NCBI GenBank assembly: GCA_019244235.1
Contig: JAFASY010000075.1
Coordinates: 1 to 64,000 of the forward strand
Length of the DNA stretch: 64,000 nt
Source: Chroococcidiopsidaceae cyanobacterium CP_BM_ER_R8_30
Lineage (GTDB): Bacteria > Cyanobacteriota > Cyanobacteriia > Cyanobacteriales > Chroococcidiopsidaceae
Direction of reading: 5' to 3'
Shown: piece by piece, positions 38,166 through 48,260 of the stretch
Numbering within the stretch: position 1 is the first letter of the stretch
How the letters are laid out: each line of letters opens with the position of its first letter
Translations under genes and position numbers: made by a program
Notes under the pieces: model-generated
Told to the model about the DNA's origin: nothing
Seen by the model: only the letters and a program-made list of their open reading frames with translations
Database searches by the model: none

Positions 38166-38895
38166 ATAAGCGGGAATATTGAGTTTCATGAGTCATACTA
38201 GAGAGTGCTAAGCCCCAACCGCAACTTTTAAGGTCATCGTCTCTTAAAGCTAGAACTTCGCTAGCAGCAATTACAAGAGGAGATTGTAATTCCAGTAGAA
38301 GCTGTTGCCCAGATGTTTGACCGAGGGGAATGAGTTTGACTCCAGATGTAACCAGATTTGTTGCCCAAGCTTGTAGGTAGCCTAGGAGAGAGTGAAATGC
38401 GTCTATCTTCCCATGTGCGGCAGCAATGCCAAAAGCGATTGCAAAATTACATGGGTCGCCTACTGTCTGCGCTAGAGACTCTAGAGACAGGACTGGCATG
38501 TCAATTGGAGGCATAGAGCACATTAGCTGCATGAGGGATTTACCCATTTGCCAGCTTTGCAGTCGTAACTCTTCTGTTTCCTTAGCAGCAGAAAGCCAGT
38601 GATTCCAATAACGTAAAACTTCTGCATTCGCCATATGAGCAGAATAGTATGCTCGGAGCATTACCGCTGCTTCTAACCGAATAGCCCCATAGCATAGTTC
38701 CTGCTCCAGCCAGTGTTTCAGACTTGACTTATGCTTAATTACACCATTCTCAACCAGCGTTTCCAATCCTTCAGAATAGCTATAAGCTCCAACAGGTAGG
38801 GTAGGACTAGCCAGCTGTAAAAGATACAAAAGAGACAGACCGCCCTCATAATTGATATCACAAATGGGCACGCTCTCATCTCCCGTATTTTGCAT
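38155..38895 (-). CDS. ureF: Urease accessory protein UreF
   Basis: UreF helps load nickel into urease with UreD, UreG and UreE. The 246-residue protein carries LLQLASPTLPVGAYSYSEGL near the N-terminus, the defining UreF motif, then LRLQSWQMGKSL, and ends in SSMTHETQYSRLFRS, also diagnostic. The frame extends 23 codons further to a GTG at 38964; I chose the ATG at 38893-38895 since it better fits family length, with no strong ribosome site for either. No other urease gene is in the window, so the urease genes are dispersed. Confidence 0.9.
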   Translation of the reverse strand: MQNTGDESVPICDINYEGGLSLLYLLQLASPTLPVGAYSYSEGLETLVENGVIKHKSSLKHWLEQELCYGAIRLEAAVMLRAYYSAHMANAEVLRYWNHWLSAAKETEELRLQSWQMGKSLMQLMCSMPPIDMPVLSLESLAQTVGDPCNFAIAFGIAAAHGKIDAFHSLLGYLQAWATNLVTSGVKLIPLGQTSGQQLLLELQSPLVIAASEVLALRDDDLKSCGWGLALSSMTHETQYSRLFRS

Positions 38896-39180
38896 TTGAT
38901 CGAAACTACCTCTACCTTTTTCAGGCTTTTGGTCTTTGCTACGATACTCTATTAACCTTAACACGTAAGTAGGAAAAAGAGATCAGAAAAGCATGAAACC
39001 AGTATGAAAAAGCCACATTTCTTAAGGCTTAAGCCAGTATTATTTCTTTAGAAATAAGCATCGATCCTCAAAGCTTGCTACCCTTTAGCTAAGAATAAAT
39101 GGCTGGCTGAATCGGAATCTATTAATCCTTTTGCAATCATAGCTTGCAGTCATTTTTCATAATTACTGAGGAGAAGAAAA

Positions 39181-39873
39181 ATGAGAAAACGGCATAATAA
39201 AATCGGGAAACAAATTATTTCGGCTGGAGCTATTTCTGGAAGTTTATTAATTGCTTTGCCTGCAATGGCAATGCCTAGAATGGCGAATGACAAGCAAATG
39301 TCATCAGTCAATTCCCATCTCAGTTCTTTCAAGGAAACGCTCTACACTCCTTCTAACACTATTAATTCACCCCTTAACCCTTATCCTAGTATCTTCAACG
39401 AACCGCCGTATAATCATGCTGCGTCAGCTACTCAACCTCTGACGCTATTAGAACAACAGCATCAAGAACACCTCACCCAATCATCAAGAATTAGACTTTC
39501 ACCTCTAGCTCAACGAAGCCAACCACCCTTGCCATCACAGCAAGAACCTCCTAGTGGAAGGGTTGTACCTGTAAATGGGGAGGTAAGTGTTAATCTTGTA
39601 AACCAAACTGGTGGACCTGTTAAGTACCAGGTGATTGGTAACACTAGACCGCGTTCGCTACAGAGTCGGTCTCATGTAATGCTGCGGAACTTACCGACAC
39701 CGACAACGCTCACCTTTAATCAACGGAATGATGCTGGTGCGCTGATATCAGTAAGCCTAGAGCCATCTTCTAAACCAGGGGTATTGAACGTCAAGTTGAT
39801 GGCAACAAACAATTGGCACAATAGTCATCGTTCGCTAAGAATTCAAAGAAGTGGCAATATTTTCCTAAACTAG
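39181..39873 (+). CDS. Exported hypothetical protein with beta-rich C-terminus
   Basis: A 230-residue protein of unknown function. The ATG at 39181 is preceded by GAGGAG about 10 bases upstream. Residues 1-31 are a signal peptide (KQIISAGAISGSLLIALPAM, cleavage near AMA). A low-complexity Pro/Gln/Ser/Leu region follows to about 125, then a compact domain of about 100 residues (VSVNLVNQTGGPVKYQVIGN, HVMLRNLPTPTTLTF) that reads as a beta-sandwich. It is 18 bases before a M48 peptidase gene in the same direction, so the two may be co-expressed at the cell envelope. Confidence 0.7.
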   Translation: MRKRHNKIGKQIISAGAISGSLLIALPAMAMPRMANDKQMSSVNSHLSSFKETLYTPSNTINSPLNPYPSIFNEPPYNHAASATQPLTLLEQQHQEHLTQSSRIRLSPLAQRSQPPLPSQQEPPSGRVVPVNGEVSVNLVNQTGGPVKYQVIGNTRPRSLQSRSHVMLRNLPTPTTLTFNQRNDAGALISVSLEPSSKPGVLNVKLMATNNWHNSHRSLRIQRSGNIFLN

Positions 39874-39891
39874 CTCAAGAAGCCTCTAGCT

Positions 39892-40671
39892 ATGGTTCGT
39901 CTTTACTATCGTCGCTGGCACCGATTATTGTCCTTCTTCATTGGTCTAGGGATTGCTTTGGGTCTAGGGGTGGCTCCTGTATCAGCTAGTATCTTAAACT
40001 TTTTACCACTCCTGATAGAAGGCAATCGCTATATTCAACTTTCTAATGTATCGCCGCAGCAAGAAGTCAAATTGGGTCAAGAAATTAATCAACAGTTGCA
40101 TCAGCAGTACAAATTCGATACAAACAGCCAAGAGAATGCCTATGTTAATCGCGTTGGTCAACGTGTAGCCAGCGTCAGTGACTGCGCTCACAAATTTCCT
40201 TTCCACTTCTATGTTGTTAAAGATCCTGCGATTAATGCTTTTTCGACGACTGGGGGTTTCGTCTATGTTGATACAGGACTGCTAAAAGCCGTTAATAACG
40301 AATCAGAGTTAGCAGGCGTTCTGGGGCATGAAATAGGTCACATTTGTAATAATGACTTGATTCACAGAATGCGGCAAGTTGCCCTTGAGCAAGGAATAGC
40401 TACAGCTACTGGTGTGAGTAATAGTACATTGGTGGGATTGGGGACTCAATTAGCAGTAAATCTGCCCAACAGTCGCCAGGATGAACTTAATGCAGATGCT
40501 AAAGGGCAGAAATATCTAGAGCGAGCAGGATATAACCCTTATGGTCTGGTTGACTTTTTGAAAAAATTGCTGAGGGAGCCTTCTCAACCAGCATTTTTGA
40601 GTGACCATCCAGGGACGAAGGAGCGAATTGCAGTGCTGGAGAAAAAGATTGCTTCTAGGAACCAGGGGTAA
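39892..40671 (+). CDS. M48 family metalloprotease
   Basis: A 259-residue zinc protease. Residues 10-33 form a signal or anchor, and the catalytic motif HEIGH (His146, Glu147, His150) sits in AGVLGHEIGHICNNDL; the third zinc ligand is expected in DELNADAKG (about 197). The family includes BepA/LoiP-type periplasmic proteases that clear misfolded outer-membrane proteins. Length and layout fit this short group without TPR repeats. ATG at 39892, 18 bases after the preceding exported protein. Confidence 0.9.
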   Translation: MVRLYYRRWHRLLSFFIGLGIALGLGVAPVSASILNFLPLLIEGNRYIQLSNVSPQQEVKLGQEINQQLHQQYKFDTNSQENAYVNRVGQRVASVSDCAHKFPFHFYVVKDPAINAFSTTGGFVYVDTGLLKAVNNESELAGVLGHEIGHICNNDLIHRMRQVALEQGIATATGVSNSTLVGLGTQLAVNLPNSRQDELNADAKGQKYLERAGYNPYGLVDFLKKLLREPSQPAFLSDHPGTKERIAVLEKKIASRNQG

Positions 40672-40774
40672 AATTGACAACTACATCAGGATTTGCTGGA
40701 TGGTGTTGTGTTAATGTCAGCATAACTGGGAACTTAACTAAATCTTCAAATTGTCGCTTGCACTTAAGAGCGAT

Positions 40775-41278
40775 TTACTGAGACTGAGATTGCAGGTGGA
40801 CTACTTCTTGTTGAACCCGTTGTTTCAAGACTGGATCGGCCGGAGGATTTCCTGAAATTGCAGTGGTGATATCGTTGAATTGCTTGAAGCTCAGATTATT
40901 GCTTGTCACAATACTCTGAGACTTACTACAGTAATCATCCATCACATCTCTAGCAGCTTTGGAAAGCCCGTTGACTTTATCAGGACTGCAATCAAAAAAT
41001 CGAGGGACATTGTCTGCTCCCAGGATTTGCTTAAGTTTGTTGCTAGCCTGTTGACGAATTGGTTCCATTGCTAGGACAGCCTTGGCATAGTCGGCTATGA
41101 CTTCGTCATTAATAGCTTGAGCATAGGCTATGGAGCTAAAGACAACAGAAATTGAGTGTCTCGTAAAATCGGGAACTAGGCCACAAAACACTGCTAAAAC
41201 GGTGACAGTACTCACAAGCAATGTTCGCGACAGCATTAGATCTAAGCGACAGCAAGAAAACAGATGGCAAGCTTTCAT
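40775..41278 (-). CDS. DUF4168 exported protein
   Basis: A 167-residue protein with a hydrophobic signal segment (about 18-35 and on to SSIAYAQA), followed by a helical domain of the DUF4168 type (INDEVIADYAKAVLAMEPIR; LSFKQFNDITTAISGNP; KQRVQQEVVHLQ). The family is common in cyanobacteria and proteobacteria and has no assigned function. Two cysteines in the mature part (FFDCSPDK, DDYCSKS) could form a disulfide. Start taken as the ATG at 41276-41278; a second ATG at 41234-41236 (MLSRTLLVSTV) gives a more standard signal peptide and is equally possible. Confidence 0.75.
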   Translation of the reverse strand: MKACHLFSCCRLDLMLSRTLLVSTVTVLAVFCGLVPDFTRHSISVVFSSIAYAQAINDEVIADYAKAVLAMEPIRQQASNKLKQILGADNVPRFFDCSPDKVNGLSKAARDVMDDYCSKSQSIVTSNNLSFKQFNDITTAISGNPPADPVLKQRVQQEVVHLQSQSQ

Positions 41279-41452
41279 TTATGATTGGATAAGAGAAAAC
41301 ATCTAATATTAGCGACCTAGTTGTTTTGAGCTGTTTTAGGGTTGAGAAGTTCCAGCACCGTCCACAGGCACGAGAAATCTGATGGGGTACTCACTGACGA
41401 AGTCAAGTCGCGAGCTGCAGTGACAAAGCGGTGGTCTCTTGTCATTGACCGA

Positions 41453-42448
41453 TCATTTAAAAACTTGGCACAGTTCGACCACCTTTGTCTGTAGTGTTGA
41501 TATCTCCTCTGCTCCTTGTTTTAGACCTACTTCTAGTTCAAGTAGTAGGGGCAAGGTTGAGATGAGGTGCTGCAGCGCTAAAGGCTTAACCTCTTGCTGG
41601 AGAAAATAAACACGCTTGGGGTTGCTGATTTCTGCTGCTTGAGCAATGAGTTTGATGGCATTCTCACTGCGATCGCCTTTAGTCGTCTCTGTCATCAACT
41701 TAACCCATAACCAAGTGCGAAATTGTCCAATCAAGGTCGCAACAATCCTTAAAGCTGGCTCATTGCGGTCAACTAGCTCTGCAACCTTAGTCAGTGCGCT
41801 AGCTGCATTTCCTGTTGTTATGGCTGCTGCTAGTTGCAAACTGTTATGAGTCTGAACTTGTACCAATTCGGCAACGATGTTTATATCTAGAGGTTGGTTG
41901 CTGCCAAGAGCAAAAGTGCGTAATTTTTCTAATTCACTGTAGAGTAGCCGCGTATTGTTGCCGACGGCTTCCGCCAAGAGCTGAGTACTCTCAGGGGTAA
42001 GTTTGACTCCCAACTCTTGTGCAGCCTGTTGCACCTGCTGCACAATTTGGTCTGTTTTCCAGGGTGGAATGAGAGAAAATTCTCTGATATAGGCATACTT
42101 TTGCAACAATTGAGTAGATTTAAGTCGCCCGTCCGGTTTATTACGACTGGTGAGCAAGAAAACGGAGGTTTCTGGAATCTCTGGTAGGGTACGCTTTAAC
42201 TCCGTCAAAGTTTCTTCAGAACATTGCTGGCAGAGATTTGTATCTACCAGCCAAACTAGGCGATGACCAGCTCCAAATGGAGGGGTCATCAGCAGAGTCA
42301 TGGCAGAGACAAGGGCATCAGGTTGCTCTGAGGGCAGGGAAGTATAGTTAAAGCTAGCCCACTCTGGAGCAAGGAGGCGATCACGCAAGCTGGCAGCAGC
42401 TTTTTGAATAGCAAAATCATCCTCTCCCCAATAAAGATAAATTGGCAT
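41453..42448 (-). CDS. holA: DNA polymerase III delta subunit
   Basis: HolA is the clamp-opening subunit of the DnaX clamp loader. The 331-residue protein begins MPIYLYWGEDDFAIQKAA, with the family's GEDxF motif, then RLVWLVDTNLCQQCSEE and VFLLTSRNKPDGRLKSTQLL. The three-domain AAA+-like layout without a working P-loop is as expected. The ATG at 42446-42448 is used; the frame continues 17 codons to a non-ATG codon. It follows the DUF885 gene by about 75 bases on the same strand. Confidence 0.9.
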   Translation of the reverse strand: MPIYLYWGEDDFAIQKAAASLRDRLLAPEWASFNYTSLPSEQPDALVSAMTLLMTPPFGAGHRLVWLVDTNLCQQCSEETLTELKRTLPEIPETSVFLLTSRNKPDGRLKSTQLLQKYAYIREFSLIPPWKTDQIVQQVQQAAQELGVKLTPESTQLLAEAVGNNTRLLYSELEKLRTFALGSNQPLDINIVAELVQVQTHNSLQLAAAITTGNAASALTKVAELVDRNEPALRIVATLIGQFRTWLWVKLMTETTKGDRSENAIKLIAQAAEISNPKRVYFLQQEVKPLALQHLISTLPLLLELEVGLKQGAEEISTLQTKVVELCQVFK

Positions 42449-42525
42449 ATTGGTTAGTTTTCCAAAGTATGCATAGATGGTATGGAACGAGAGCCGCAAC
42501 TGGACAAAACTTTTAGGGCAGATAA

Positions 42526-44334
42526 TTAAGTTTTTGACGCGCTGCTAATAAACTCCTGCAATACAACTTGACGTAGGAGCCCTGGCGGCAGCAACCCTTG
42601 AGCCAAGATAAAATCATGAAACTTCTGCTGATTGAATTTCTTACCCAACGTTCGCTCTACCTCCTCCCGCAACGCTAATAGCTTTATATAACCGTAGAAG
42701 TAGGACATTGCTTGACCTGGACTTCTAATGGTGTAGCGATCTATCTCCTCGTTGGCGAAGGCATTGGAAAACATAACATCCTCTTGAAGAACCCGCAATG
42801 CCTCTTCAGGTTTCATCTGACCTGTTTGCAATTCTGGGTCAAGGAAGGCACGGGCGGCACGCAGTAGCTGAAACTGCAACCCAATTAACTGCCCTTCAGG
42901 TGGCATGTAAGGTTTTGCAATAGTTTCAGCGTAGAGCGCCCAGCCTTCAACATTGACACTATTGAAAGCAAAGATCGCACGAGCCTCTGATACCCCCTTC
43001 TCTAGCATCGTCGTAAATTGCAGGTCGTGACCAGGGCGTCCTTCATGAGCGGTGAGAGTCCAAGAGGCAGCAGGAAAGGTAAAGTCATCAAACTTCTGCG
43101 TCAGCCCAGGCTGAGAATTATTCGTTAACGGCAGGACAAATTCTCCCAGTTGACCTGTATTTCCTAGTAAGCGTGGGGGCTGGTAGTGCGGGGCAGGAAG
43201 GCTAGCACTCTCTGCAGCTGTGGCAAGTCGAAACCGCAGGGGGTGGCTCGGTAGTGTCACTAGATGCTCACGCCGGATAATTGCTTCAAGTTCTTGGATG
43301 CGCTTTTGGTAATGAGGCACGAGCATCTGAGGAACTAATTGATCCTGTTTGAGCGCCCGAATAACATCGTGGTAATCGGTAACGCTGAAACCCTTCGCCT
43401 TGGCTACCTGGGGTGCTAGTGCCTGCATCTGCTGCTGAATGCTCTTGAAGGCAGCGTGAGCTTGGGCTGCCAGTTGCTCTGGAGGAACATCAATACCAAC
43501 TTGCTCTACGGTAAAAGCATATAGCTCCGATGGCTGCCGGAAATCAATTCGCGCTCTAGGCAAAATCTCCTGACGCACGAAGGTATCATAAGCTGCCAAT
43601 TGCTCCTTAAGTTTGGCATAGGCCTTTTGATACCCGTTAATGTGATACTTTTCAAAAAGCTTACCGATACTATCGATCAGAAGGGCTGTATTGGCTAAAT
43701 CCTTCTCCACCCTTGCTTTGGGGGGACCGATCAACCCTGGTTGGTTCAGCCGCTCACGCGTGTGCTGCTCTGCTAGGGTAGTGAGTGGGATGTACCCTGG
43801 CTCTACTCCGGTGTAACGCTTCAGTCGCACAAGCGCTATAGAGCGGCGTTGTGTCGAGACTTGGTCATCAAGGAGTGTATTTACCCCTCCAAAGATTAAC
43901 TGAGCAACATTGATGTAAGGGATTTTGTACTTTTCTTCTAGTTCAGTCTCTCGTAAATCATTTCGCGCTGCTCTAATCAAGATTTCTAGATCCTGACGCA
44001 CATGCGGATCTTTCTCATTCGCTAAACGTCCCTCCAGAACTTGGGCTGCCTTCCTAGCTGCTTGCTTGCGGCGGTCAATAAAGCCTGGTTTGAGATCGAT
44101 AATCTGCTCATCTAGTCCCTCTACTCCCAGATCTGCTGCACCTTCAGGATTGAGGGAGGCGAACGCTGCTAGCAAAACTCGTGCATTCTGGTTGCTGCGT
44201 GCTACCCAGGGAGCAGGTGTGGTGATAGCAGGAGCTGGTTGCAACTCAACCAGCGGTGAGATGAGGCAGATAACAATCGTGATCGCAGTTAGGGCAAACG
44301 CAATTGTCTTTGTTTGTCGAGACGAGCGAGCCAT
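42526..44334 (-). CDS. DUF885 family metallopeptidase-like protein
   Basis: A 602-residue protein with an N-terminal membrane segment (AFALTAITIVICLISPLVEL) and a DUF885 domain over the remainder. The motif TAHEGRPGHDLQF near residue 430 has the HExxxGH form of the family's presumed zinc site, and VEGWALYAE follows, the usual second part. DUF885 proteins are thought to be carboxypeptidase-like; some are lipoproteins. The protein is probably periplasmic and membrane-anchored. It is 25 bases downstream of ggt, in the same direction, which would make sense if both process exported peptides (inference). Confidence 0.85.
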   Translation of the reverse strand: MARSSRQTKTIAFALTAITIVICLISPLVELQPAPAITTPAPWVARSNQNARVLLAAFASLNPEGAADLGVEGLDEQIIDLKPGFIDRRKQAARKAAQVLEGRLANEKDPHVRQDLEILIRAARNDLRETELEEKYKIPYINVAQLIFGGVNTLLDDQVSTQRRSIALVRLKRYTGVEPGYIPLTTLAEQHTRERLNQPGLIGPPKARVEKDLANTALLIDSIGKLFEKYHINGYQKAYAKLKEQLAAYDTFVRQEILPRARIDFRQPSELYAFTVEQVGIDVPPEQLAAQAHAAFKSIQQQMQALAPQVAKAKGFSVTDYHDVIRALKQDQLVPQMLVPHYQKRIQELEAIIRREHLVTLPSHPLRFRLATAAESASLPAPHYQPPRLLGNTGQLGEFVLPLTNNSQPGLTQKFDDFTFPAASWTLTAHEGRPGHDLQFTTMLEKGVSEARAIFAFNSVNVEGWALYAETIAKPYMPPEGQLIGLQFQLLRAARAFLDPELQTGQMKPEEALRVLQEDVMFSNAFANEEIDRYTIRSPGQAMSYFYGYIKLLALREEVERTLGKKFNQQKFHDFILAQGLLPPGLLRQVVLQEFISSASKT

Positions 44335-44359
44335 TAGTCAAGTCCCTATGTTTGGTAGC

Positions 44360-45919
44360 TTAGGCGTGGGCAACTGCCCCATTCCGGCGGCGATCACCAG
44401 CGCCCGCAATCGAGCCTTCTGCATTCTCCATCACGGTATGTACACCACCAAAAAACATATTCTTCTTATTCCATAAAACCATTTGATTGTGAGAAGTAAG
44501 TAGTTCTTGTATAGCCTCCTCACTAAATCCTGGTTCTAGATTAAACACATTATTTTCCCAGTGAGTTCGGGGACTACTCACTGCTACATCAACCGGCATC
44601 TTAAAATCAATAATATTGGAAATGACTTGCAAAATTGCTGTTCTGATCCGATTAGAACCACCAGACCCTAGCACGATTTCTGGGCGATTATTCTTCAGCA
44701 CAATCGTTGGTGCCATCATTGAGGAAATCCGTACGTTCTCTTGCCACAGATGAAAGCCATTAGGGTTCAAATCTGCTTCTCCAAGCATATTGTTAACCAT
44801 TATGCCTGTTCCAGGAATGATGTATGAAGAGCCTTCTCCATGAGTTGTCGTCACGCTAGCAGCATTGCCCTCGGCATCAATGACGCTGATATGGGTAGTG
44901 CTTCCCCATTTATTCACTGATTGTATTAACTGCTGCTCATATTGAGCAACATGCTCAGCCGATAAAAATCTCTCAGCAATATCTCTTTGATAGAGATTTG
45001 CGTTATATCCATCTTTCCTCGCTTCATTCGTTAGGGACATCACCTGAGCTAAGGTTTGCAAATGCTGTGGGCTGCCAAAACCCATATCAGCTAAATTAAC
45101 CTTTGATAATATCTTTAAAGCAAAAGCAATGAGTGCACCACCAGAACTAGGTGGAGGATTAGTTAAAAAGGTATTGCCTCGATAATCTATAACCTGTGGT
45201 TCTCTCTCTATAACCTGATAATTCTTGAGGTCTTCTAGCGTTAGATAGCCTCCATAATCTTGACAGTCTTGCACTAATTTATGAGCAATCTCTCCTTCAT
45301 AAAATTCTCCTGGTCCCTGTTTAGCTAAATAGGTTAAAGTGTTGGCGAAATCTCTCATATATAAAGTTTCCCCAAGCTGGAGCAATTCTCCATTGGGTGC
45401 GTATACCTGGCGTCCCTCTTTAGAGAAAGTTAAAATCTCTTTGAGGAGCCTTAGACAATAATATTGAAATTCATCTATTTCTACACCATCTTTTGCATAG
45501 GAAATCGCTGGTTCAGCAACCACGTTAAAAGGTAATCTACCCAGCCTTTTCTGAACGTGAAAAAGCCCACCGATATTTCCCGGTACTGCCATCGAACCTA
45601 GACCGATATGAAACTCCTGTACTGCATCACCAAAGTTCACTAGTATTGGGTAGAAGTCGAGCAAGCCCTTAGTTCTCTTTCGGCGCGGAGTTTGAGAAAA
45701 AAAATCAAAGAGAATATTTTGATTATCTCTAGTATGAGCTACAAGGAAACCTCCACCTGCAGCAGAGGAGAGCGTTGATTCAGTGACAAAAGAAGCTAAA
45801 ACAGCTGCTACCGCTGCATCAAAAGCATTGCCGCCTAACTGAAAGATTTCAACCCCTGCCTCAGCCGTTCTTGGATTTCCAGCAGCGATAGTTCCGCGAG
45901 TTTTTTTACCCATTACCAT
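44360..45919 (-). CDS. ggt: Gamma-glutamyltransferase
   Basis: Cleaves or transfers the gamma-glutamyl group of glutathione and related compounds. The proenzyme cuts itself before a catalytic threonine; here STTHISVIDAEGNA near residue 338 is that site, with the downstream GSGGSNRIRTA as the substrate loop and PPPSSGGALIAFAL upstream. The length of 519 residues is typical. No signal peptide is visible, so a cytosolic form is likely. The ATG at 45917-45919 is used; another at 45911-45913 is possible. Either overlaps the end of the adh gene, pointing to translational coupling. Confidence 0.92.
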   Translation of the reverse strand: MVMGKKTRGTIAAGNPRTAEAGVEIFQLGGNAFDAAVAAVLASFVTESTLSSAAGGGFLVAHTRDNQNILFDFFSQTPRRKRTKGLLDFYPILVNFGDAVQEFHIGLGSMAVPGNIGGLFHVQKRLGRLPFNVVAEPAISYAKDGVEIDEFQYYCLRLLKEILTFSKEGRQVYAPNGELLQLGETLYMRDFANTLTYLAKQGPGEFYEGEIAHKLVQDCQDYGGYLTLEDLKNYQVIEREPQVIDYRGNTFLTNPPPSSGGALIAFALKILSKVNLADMGFGSPQHLQTLAQVMSLTNEARKDGYNANLYQRDIAERFLSAEHVAQYEQQLIQSVNKWGSTTHISVIDAEGNAASVTTTHGEGSSYIIPGTGIMVNNMLGEADLNPNGFHLWQENVRISSMMAPTIVLKNNRPEIVLGSGGSNRIRTAILQVISNIIDFKMPVDVAVSSPRTHWENNVFNLEPGFSEEAIQELLTSHNQMVLWNKKNMFFGGVHTVMENAEGSIAGAGDRRRNGAVAHA

Positions 45920-46901
45920 CAACTACTAACACAGCTGCCCCATTAATCTTGCTACTGCGCACAGCATCAAGGGCAGCATTGGCATGAGTGAAAGGAAAAG
46001 CCTCTACCTCTGTGCGAATAGGGATTTTGGGAGCTAATGTCAGAAATTCTACCCCATCTCGACGAGTGAGATTAGCAACGGAGCGTAGAACTCGTTCTTC
46101 CCACAAAATTTCGTAGGGAAATGAAGGGATGTCACTCATATGAATCTCGGCACAGACAACAACGCCCCCTTTCACCACTGCCCTGAGGGCTGCCGGAATA
46201 AGCTGACCAGAGGGTGCAAACAGAATTGCGGCATCTAACAGCTCTGGTGGTAACTCGTCAGATCCCCCAGCCCACACAGCACCAAGTTGACGAGCGAATT
46301 GTTGTCCCTCCTCATCACCAGGGCGAGTAAAGGCATATACCTGTCGCCCTTGATAACGCGCAACTTGAATCAGAATGTGAGCAGCAGAACCAAATCCATA
46401 AAAACCGATTCGTTCTGCTTCACCAACCATTCTGTAGGAACGATAGCCGATGAGTCCAGCACACAATAAGGGGGCAGCTTGCAAATCGGGGTATTCGTCT
46501 GGGATGGGAAAGCAGAAACGCCCGTCAGCAACTGTATATTCAGCATAGCCGCCGTCAATTTGGTAGCCAGTAAACTGAGCATAGTCACACAGATTCTCAC
46601 GACCGCTCAGACAGTAACGACAATGATTGCAAGTGTGACCTAGCCAAGGGACACCAACGCGATCGCCGATGGTAAATTGCTTCACGCGATCGCCAACCGC
46701 CTCAACAGTACCAACAATTTGATGACCGGGGACTAGGGGGAGTTTGGGGTGGGTTAGCTCTCCATCTACTATATGCAAATCTGTGCGACAGATGCCGCAA
46801 GCGCGGATACGTAGCAGGACTTGCCCTGCTTGGGGAGTTGGTACTGGTAAGTCAGCTAACCGTAGGGGTTGACCAGGTTGATCTAGAATCATTGCCCGCA
46901 T
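45906..46901 (-). CDS. Zinc-dependent alcohol dehydrogenase
   Basis: A 331-residue medium-chain dehydrogenase. Catalytic zinc ligands are Cys35 (ACGICRTDLH), His60 (LVPGHQIVG) and a cysteine near 152 (LLCAGLIGYR). The structural zinc site has the four cysteines of CNHCRYCLSGRENLC (about 91-105). The nucleotide loop reads FYGFGSAAHI, GxGxxA instead of GxGxxG. Substrate unknown; cyanobacterial relatives act on aldehydes. ATG at 46899-46901, three bases after the aspC-type stop, with the stop overlapping ggt. Confidence 0.92.
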   Translation of the reverse strand: MRAMILDQPGQPLRLADLPVPTPQAGQVLLRIRACGICRTDLHIVDGELTHPKLPLVPGHQIVGTVEAVGDRVKQFTIGDRVGVPWLGHTCNHCRYCLSGRENLCDYAQFTGYQIDGGYAEYTVADGRFCFPIPDEYPDLQAAPLLCAGLIGYRSYRMVGEAERIGFYGFGSAAHILIQVARYQGRQVYAFTRPGDEEGQQFARQLGAVWAGGSDELPPELLDAAILFAPSGQLIPAALRAVVKGGVVVCAEIHMSDIPSFPYEILWEERVLRSVANLTRRDGVEFLTLAPKIPIRTEVEAFPFTHANAALDAVRSSKINGAAVLVVDGNG

Positions 46902-46904
46902 AGT

Positions 46905-48071
46905 TTAAAGCCGCGAACGCACAAATTTATCTAGCCGCTCCACACCCTTCTTAATTGAGGTCATATCAGTGGCATAGGAAAGGCGAATATGGTCATCAGC
47001 ACCAAAAGCAATACCGGGAATCGTAGCCACATGCTGGGTTTCTAGTAACTCGTCACAGAATTCTAGCGATGTCATCCCAGTTTTGCTGACATTAATAAAC
47101 ATGTAGAAAGCCCCATCAGGAGGCGCGCAACCCAAACCAGGAATGGCGCTGAGACTATCAAGCAGCACTTGTCGGCGCTCAGCAAAGGCTTGACGCATTT
47201 GTTCAACACAGTCTTGAGAACTCTCTAGGGCTGCGATCGCACCATATTGGGCAAAGGTGCAAACGTTTGAGGTACTGTGACCTTGAATAGTAGCTGTCGC
47301 TTTAATTAGCTCAGTTGGTCCTGCCAGATAGCCTACACGCCAGCCTGTCATGGAATAGGCTTTGGCAAACCCACCACTGATGATAGTCTGGGTAAAAATC
47401 TCTGGTCCTAGCGAACCAATACTGACATGCTTAGCACTGTCGTAGAGAATTTTCTCGTAAATTTCGTCAGAAACAACGAGAATATCTTTTTCAATAACAA
47501 CTTTTGCCAGTGCTTGGATCTCATTTGGAGTGTAAACGACGCCTGTAGGATTAGAGGGAGAGTTAAGGATAAACAGCTTTGTCCTATGCGTAGTCGCACT
47601 TGCTAATTGATCTGGAGTGATTTTATAGCCAGTAGCGGCATCTGTCTGAACGATTGTTGGCACGCCACCAGCCAGCTTCACCATTTCTGGATAACTCAAC
47701 CAGTAGGGAGCAGGAATGATAACTTCATCCCCAGGTTCAATCAACGCCAACATCAGATTGAACAAGGACTGCTTCCCGCCGTTGGTAACAATGATATTTT
47801 CTGCTGTGTAGTCGAGATTGTTGTCTGTTTGCAGCTTCCGCGCAATTGCTTTCCTTAATTTAGGTTCTCCAGCTGCTGGACCATATCTAGTCTTCCCTTC
47901 ATCAACCGCCCGCTTAGCTGCGGCTTTGATATGTGCTGGGGTGTCGAAATCTGGTTCTCCAGCACTAAAATTACACACTTCTATACCCTCTGCCCTCATC
48001 GCCTTGGCTTTAGCCGCGATCGCCAACGTCATGGAAGGGGGGACCTGAACAACTCGTGCTGCCAGCTTCAT
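46905..48071 (-). CDS. aspC: Pyridoxal-phosphate aspartate aminotransferase
   Basis: A class I fold-type aminotransferase of 388 residues (I-gamma type, as in Thermus and cyanobacteria) that interconverts aspartate with oxaloacetate and possibly prephenate with arogenate. Motifs: [20 protein letters not shown], the substrate Asn/Pro in [11 protein letters not shown], Asp in [10 protein letters not shown] and the Schiff-base lysine near 236 in [17 protein letters not shown]. The C-terminal [10 protein letters not shown] has the carboxylate-binding Arg. The ATG at 48069-48071 is used; a TTG precedes it by six codons. It heads an aspC-adh-ggt-DUF885 run with very short gaps. Confidence 0.92.
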   Translation of the reverse strand: MKLAARVVQVPPSMTLAIAAKAKAMRAEGIEVCNFSAGEPDFDTPAHIKAAAKRAVDEGKTRYGPAAGEPKLRKAIARKLQTDNNLDYTAENIIVTNGGKQSLFNLMLALIEPGDEVIIPAPYWLSYPEMVKLAGGVPTIVQTDAATGYKITPDQLASATTHRTKLFILNSPSNPTGVVYTPNEIQALAKVVIEKDILVVSDEIYEKILYDSAKHVSIGSLGPEIFTQTIISGGFAKAYSMTGWRVGYLAGPTELIKATATIQGHSTSNVCTFAQYGAIAALESSQDCVEQMRQAFAERRQVLLDSLSAIPGLGCAPPDGAFYMFINVSKTGMTSLEFCDELLETQHVATIPGIAFGADDHIRLSYATDMTSIKKGVERLDKFVRSRL

Positions 48072-48196
48072 GTTCACTTTATCCGGCAAACTTCTGATTT
48101 ATCTAGGATATCTTAGACCATTAACATCTGGAGTATTTGCTTACACCGTGCTGGCCAAACTACATGACAAAGAACAGGGTGTGGGGGAGGCGGTTA

Positions 48197-48215
48197 GGGC
48201 GAATACGATTCGCCC
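48197..48215. repeat. Palindromic GGGCGAAT/ATTCGCCC hairpin
   Basis: GGGCGAAT (48197-48204) and ATTCGCCC (48208-48215) form a perfect 8-bp stem with a 3-base loop, between aspC and fbaB. I have seen the same palindrome between genes in other cyanobacterial genomes and take it for a short interspersed repeat. Confidence 0.5.
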
Positions 48216-48260
48216 CTTCATGCGCCCTTGTAGGGATAGATTTGTAAGGGTACACCTCAC